Below, one piece after another: positions 60,510-64,000 of a stretch of 64,000 bases of DNA. Position numbers and translations under genes: made by a program. Origin of the DNA: Janthinobacterium sp. J1-1 (GTDB taxonomy: Bacteria; Pseudomonadota; Gammaproteobacteria; Burkholderiales; Burkholderiaceae_D); assembly GCF_030944405.1 (NCBI RefSeq), contig NZ_CP132339.1, forward strand, positions 1 through 64,000, given 5' to 3'. The notes beneath the pieces were generated by a model, which saw only the letters and a program-made list of their open reading frames with translations, ran no database searches and was not told where the DNA came from. Every line of letters begins with the position of its first letter. The stretch's first letter is position 1.

Positions 60510-61535
60510 ATGAAAATTGCCATACTCGATGATTATCAGGATGCCGTGCGCGGCCTCGATTGTTTCAAATTAACGGCAGGACACGACGTCAAAGTGTTCA
60601 GCAACACGGCGCGCGGCCTGGGCCAGCTGGCGATCCGCCTGGCGCCGTTCGACGCCCTGGTATTGATACGCGAGCGCAGCAGTTTCAACCGCGCCCTGCT
60701 GGCCAAGCTGCCCAATTTGAAACTGTTGTCGCAAACGGGCAAGGTCAGCGGCCATGTGGATGTGGCCGCCGCTACCGAGCTGGGCATCGCGATTGCCGAA
60801 GGCGTCGGCTCACCCACGGCGCCGGCCGAACTGACCTGGGCCTTGATCATGGCGGCCCAGCGCAAGATCGTGCCGTACGCGCAGAACCTGAAAGAGGGCT
60901 TGTGGCAGATGGCCTCGCTGGAACCGGCGCAGAACACCCTGGGCACGGCGCTCAAGGGCCGCACCCTCGGTATCTGGGGCTACGGCAAGATCGGCCAGCT
61001 GGTGGCCGGCTATGGCCGCGCGTTCGGCATGCGGGTGCTGATATGGGGCAGCGAAGCGAGCCGCACGGCGGCGGTGGCAGCCGGCGACACGGCGGCCGAG
61101 TCGCGCGAGGACTTTTTTGCGCAGGCCGATGTGCTCAGCCTGCACCTGCGCCTGTCCGACAAGACGCGTGGCATCGTCACGGCGCAGGACCTGGCGCGCA
61201 TGAAGCCGACGGCCCTGTTCGTCAATACCAGCCGCGCCGAACTGGTGGCCGATGGTGCCCTGGAAGCGGCCCTGCCGCAAGGGCGCCCGGGCGCGGCCGC
61301 GCTCGACGTGTTTACGGACGAACCGTTGCCGCCCACATCACCGCTGTTGCAGCTGCCCAATGTGCTGGCCACGCCGCACCTGGGCTACGTGGAGCGTGAC
61401 GGCTATGAGCTGTATTTCAGCTATGCCCTGCAAAACATCGTCGACTTCGAACGCGGGCAATGCACGCGCCTGCTCAATCCCGAGGTGCTGGCGCATGCGC
61501 GCCAGCTGGCGTTCAGGAGCGCTGGAAACCCTTGA
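60510..61535 (+). CDS. D-2-hydroxyacid dehydrogenase family protein
   Basis: 341 residues. A substrate-binding domain surrounds a Rossmann NAD(P)-binding domain with LGIWGYGKIGQLVAGYGRAF. Catalytic residues fit the family: Arg in NTSRAELV, Glu in FTDEPLP and His in TPHLGYVERDGYE. The exact substrate (phosphoglycerate, hydroxypyruvate or another) is not evident; serA-type ACT domains are absent. Its 3' end overlaps the convergent gene by 23 bp. Confidence 0.9.
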   Translation: MKIAILDDYQDAVRGLDCFKLTAGHDVKVFSNTARGLGQLAIRLAPFDALVLIRERSSFNRALLAKLPNLKLLSQTGKVSGHVDVAAATELGIAIAEGVGSPTAPAELTWALIMAAQRKIVPYAQNLKEGLWQMASLEPAQNTLGTALKGRTLGIWGYGKIGQLVAGYGRAFGMRVLIWGSEASRTAAVAAGDTAAESREDFFAQADVLSLHLRLSDKTRGIVTAQDLARMKPTALFVNTSRAELVADGALEAALPQGRPGAAALDVFTDEPLPPTSPLLQLPNVLATPHLGYVERDGYELYFSYALQNIVDFERGQCTRLLNPEVLAHARQLAFRSAGNP

Positions 61536-62286
61536 GCAGGTCCGGCTCGCCCGTGATGCTGACGGGCGGCAACGGCAGCACATGCGGGCGCGACCACAGG
61601 CCGGTCCAGCCCGGTGGCCAGGCCAGCACGGGACCGGCGTAAGCCGGCAAGCCGGCGCGCACGGCAATCACCGGCACCGGCGGCATCTCGGGCAGGGGGG
61701 CGCCCGGTTCGCGCGGCATGTCCAGGCTGTACATATAGTTGGGCAGCAAGGCGTCGCAGACCTGCGCGAACCAGGCCGCATGGTCTTCATCGCGGCCCAG
61801 CGCCTGGGCCAGGCCTTGCGGATCGAAGCGCGCCAGCGCGTCGACCAGCTCGGCGGTGGTGGCGCCCGGGGTATCGCCCCAGCCCATCACGGGATTGACG
61901 TTGTAGTCGGCACCCGAGCCATACCAGCCTTCGCGCCAGGGCCGCTGCATCCAGTCGCGCGGCCCGGTAAACAAATGCCAGCGCCAGTGCAGGCCCGACG
62001 GTTTCGGCCAGGAATACAGATACAGCTTTTGATATCCGGCGCGGTGCAATTCGCGCACCATGGCCATCAGGCGCGCATGCGGCATGCGGTCCGGCGGCGC
62101 GCGGCGAAAGCGGATCGCTTCGCCATCGGCAAATTCGACGTCATCGGTGGACAGGTTCAGGTCCAGGGTGCGCGCTTCGCTGCCGAAACGCGCGGCGATC
62201 CAGCCGGTCAGCAAGTTGACGGACGTGATCACGCCATAACCGCGATGGCGGTGAAAAATGACGGTGCCGGGAGCAAGCGCTTTCAT
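61513..62286 (-). CDS. Hypothetical protein
   Basis: 257 residues, no signal peptide or membrane segment. It starts MKALAPGTVIFHRHRGYGVI, a short SH3/CarD-like beta pattern, then carries many Trp and Pro residues (YLYSWPKPSGLHWRWHLFTG). I recognise no family. Host-like codon use supports it being real. It overlaps the dehydrogenase gene tail to tail by 23 bp. Confidence 0.65.
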   Translation of the reverse strand: MKALAPGTVIFHRHRGYGVITSVNLLTGWIAARFGSEARTLDLNLSTDDVEFADGEAIRFRRAPPDRMPHARLMAMVRELHRAGYQKLYLYSWPKPSGLHWRWHLFTGPRDWMQRPWREGWYGSGADYNVNPVMGWGDTPGATTAELVDALARFDPQGLAQALGRDEDHAAWFAQVCDALLPNYMYSLDMPREPGAPLPEMPPVPVIAVRAGLPAYAGPVLAWPPGWTGLWSRPHVLPLPPVSITGEPDLLKGFQRS

Positions 62287-62436
62287 GGGGAATCATCAAG
62301 CCGGAGCGGGAGCAAAGAAGCAAGTGTACCCACAGATGGCCGAATTTTCCAGATGCGGGTCAACAAGCTTACTCGCCCAGGCATCGCCATTCACGCTATC
62401 ATGCGCGTCATTCTCCACTGACATCGTGACCACATC

Positions 62437-62922
62437 ATGACCTTGCGCATCCTCGCCACCGGCGGCACTTTCGACAAGCATTACAATGAATTGAACGGCA
62501 CCCTGGGTTTTTCCGACAGTCATTTGCCGGCCGCCATCGCGCGCGCGCGCATGACGGCGCCGGTGGCGCTGGAGCAACTGCCGCTGCTCGACTCGCTCGA
62601 CATGCAGGATGCCGACCGCCAGCGCGTGCTGGCCTCGTGCCGCGCGGCGCATGAAAAAGCCATCGTCATCATCCACGGCACCGACACCATGCGCGAAACG
62701 GCACAGGTGCTGGGCGCGGCGCAGTTGCAGCAGACCATTATCCTGACGGGCGCCATGATTCCGTATGAAATCGCCAACTCCGACGCCCTGTTCAACCTGG
62801 GCTTTGCCTGCGGCGTGGCGCAGGCTCTGCCGGCCGGCGTCTACGTGGCGATGAACGGACAGATCTTTGCCTGGGACAATGTGCAGAAGAACCGCGCCGC
62901 CGGCGTGTTCCAGCCCTTGTAA
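62437..62922 (+). CDS. Asparaginase-domain protein (N-terminal domain only)
   Basis: 161 residues. It has the catalytic first motif ATGGTFDK (Thr 11) and the second, HGTDTM (Thr 82-Asp 83), of type I/II L-asparaginases, and a TGAMIP segment. It stops after this one domain, at about half the usual 320-350 residues, and lacks the C-terminal dimer domain. The frame is clean and a terminator follows, so it looks like a genuine short form rather than a truncation. Its activity is uncertain. Confidence 0.8.
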   Translation: MTLRILATGGTFDKHYNELNGTLGFSDSHLPAAIARARMTAPVALEQLPLLDSLDMQDADRQRVLASCRAAHEKAIVIIHGTDTMRETAQVLGAAQLQQTIILTGAMIPYEIANSDALFNLGFACGVAQALPAGVYVAMNGQIFAWDNVQKNRAAGVFQPL

Positions 62923-62941
62923 GCGCTGTCTCATCCAGCAC

Positions 62942-62969
62942 AAAAAAAGGAGCCGCGGCTCCTTTTTTT
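62942..62969. terminator. Bidirectional terminator (asparaginase-like gene / rdgC)
   Basis: A fully symmetrical A7-GGAGCCGCGGCTCC-T7 stem-loop lying between the two convergent genes. Confidence 0.93.
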
Positions 62970-62991
62970 ACGCTAACGGTAACGGCAACGC

Positions 62992-63888
62992 TTACGCCGT
63001 CGCTTCGCCGCCCAGTGCTTCGACCACGTCGGCCATCAGTTTGCTCAGCTCGCCCGTCATCAGCATCATGTCGCCGTCGAAACGTTCTTCGTCGTTCTTG
63101 GTGCTCGATTCGGTTTCCTTGATCACGTCGAGCGGCTTGATGCTTTTGATCGCCAGCGATTCCGTCAGCACGAACGAGATCTTGTCGTTCCACGTCATGG
63201 CCAGGCGCGTGCACTGCTTGCCGGCCGCGATATGGCGGCGCACGTCGTCCGCTTCCAGGGTGTGGCGCACATAGCGCACGGTGGCCTTGCTCTCGCCGGT
63301 GGCGCGCAATTCCGTATCCATGTCGACCGTAAAGCCGGCCGGCGCATCGTCGGCCTGCAGCCATTCCGTCATCACCGCCACCGGCGAACGCTGCACGCGC
63401 AGGCTTTCCAGCGGCAATTTGTCGACGGCCTTGAGCAGCAATTTGATCACTTCGTCGGCTTTCGCCGGGCTGGCCGCATCGACCACCAGCCAGCCATTGA
63501 CCGGGTCGATCCAGGTCCACACATTGCTGCGGATGCTGAAGGCGCGCGGCAGCAGTTCGTCGGCCACGCGCTCTTTCAGTTCCTTCATGGCTTTCTTGCC
63601 CGGGGCAAAGCCTTGCGCTTCTTCCATTTCAGCGGCGCGGGCCTTGGCGACCTGGTTGATGACGGTGGCCGGCAGCAGTTTCTTTTCCGTGCCCAGCAGG
63701 ATCAGCATCTGTTTGTTGACCACGTGGACCAGGCCGCCGTTCGGGCGTGGCGTATCCCAGCCCTGGCGCATCAGGTCCATGCTGGTGGCCGGCGTAAATT
63801 TGTTCGAGGACAGTGCCTCTTCCAGCTGTTCTGGCGTGTAAGCCCACGGTGCGGGCAGGCGGTAAATCTGAAGATTCTTGAACCACAT
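62992..63888 (-). CDS. rdgC: Recombination-associated protein RdgC
   Basis: 298 residues beginning [20 protein letters not shown], a close match to the RdgC start, with [20 protein letters not shown] and VATKxxEI-like regions. RdgC forms a ring around DNA and restrains RecA at replication forks. Length (about 300) is normal. It is convergent with the asparaginase-like gene. Confidence 0.94.
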   Translation of the reverse strand: MWFKNLQIYRLPAPWAYTPEQLEEALSSNKFTPATSMDLMRQGWDTPRPNGGLVHVVNKQMLILLGTEKKLLPATVINQVAKARAAEMEEAQGFAPGKKAMKELKERVADELLPRAFSIRSNVWTWIDPVNGWLVVDAASPAKADEVIKLLLKAVDKLPLESLRVQRSPVAVMTEWLQADDAPAGFTVDMDTELRATGESKATVRYVRHTLEADDVRRHIAAGKQCTRLAMTWNDKISFVLTESLAIKSIKPLDVIKETESSTKNDEERFDGDMMLMTGELSKLMADVVEALGGEATA

Positions 63889-64000
63889 AGTTTTTGTCTT
63901 CCGGTTGTTTCGTTGGAGCTAATAGGATGCCATTCTACACTTTCGACCCGGCGCTGCGGTCAAACGAGAGTCCGGTGTTTTGCTGGTAATACAGGGGTGC

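Noticed and set aside
63927..64000. Short open frames at the right edge, including a minus-strand frame ending at TAG (63935-63937)
   Set aside because: Only about 22 codons are visible and the translation matches nothing I recognise; open frames this short occur by chance.

Overview
The window looks like the replication-origin-proximal part of the chromosome of a betaproteobacterium in the Oxalobacteraceae (Janthinobacterium/Duganella/Massilia type). It opens at dnaA-dnaN-gyrB, most genes are GC-rich with strong C/G third-position bias, porins and DctABD are of Burkholderiales type, and two chemoreceptors end in a WEEF tail. The genus is inferred from general likeness; no search was run. No rRNA, tRNA or CRISPR array was seen.

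Layout. 1-5340: dnaA, dnaN, a REP-like hairpin, gyrB and its terminator. 5341-14660: an accessory island in two parts. The first (5379-8839) is strikingly AT-rich and holds four tightly packed genes: a Dam-type adenine methylase, a small membrane protein, a DGQHR-domain (DndB/DpdB-like) protein, and a DUF6602-like nuclease-fold gene broken by one in-frame stop codon. The second (9037-14159) is one very large gene (methyltransferase + PLD nuclease + SF2 helicase + S24-like + DUF3427) split by an IS3-family element that landed in a perfect 14-bp palindrome. An orphan VbhA-type antitoxin gene closes the island. Both parts look like phage-defence or restriction modules, and both are damaged.

14683-34782: core and housekeeping genes. 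These are an AI-2E family permease, three chemoreceptors, an EamA exporter with a divergent AraC regulator, MarC, DinB, a large SF1 helicase, a copper/peroxide-type two-component system facing an HbpS-like protein and a periplasmic HiuH, a GST, a lipoprotein, folE and nudC. 34783-45412: transport and its control. This part has a Fur-box-preceded TonB siderophore receptor, dctA with a recognisable sigma-54 promoter and an upstream palindrome, a porin, the dctB-dctD two-component pair that should drive that promoter, a phosphoesterase and an outer-membrane barrel protein. 45413-52868: an ABC ATPase with a permease/M1-peptidase fusion, a diacetyl/acetoin reductase-like SDR and two poorly known genes. 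52869-64000: DNA metabolism and central carbon genes. These are dgt (base composition unlike its neighbours), ssb, an SOS box, uvrA, pckG, a 2-hydroxyacid dehydrogenase, a one-domain asparaginase and rdgC.

The best candidate for an undescribed system is the four-gene AT-rich cassette at 5553-8839. The IS-split multi-domain protein next to it is the second. Start codons were moved from the longest open frame wherever a ribosome binding site or family length argued for it.
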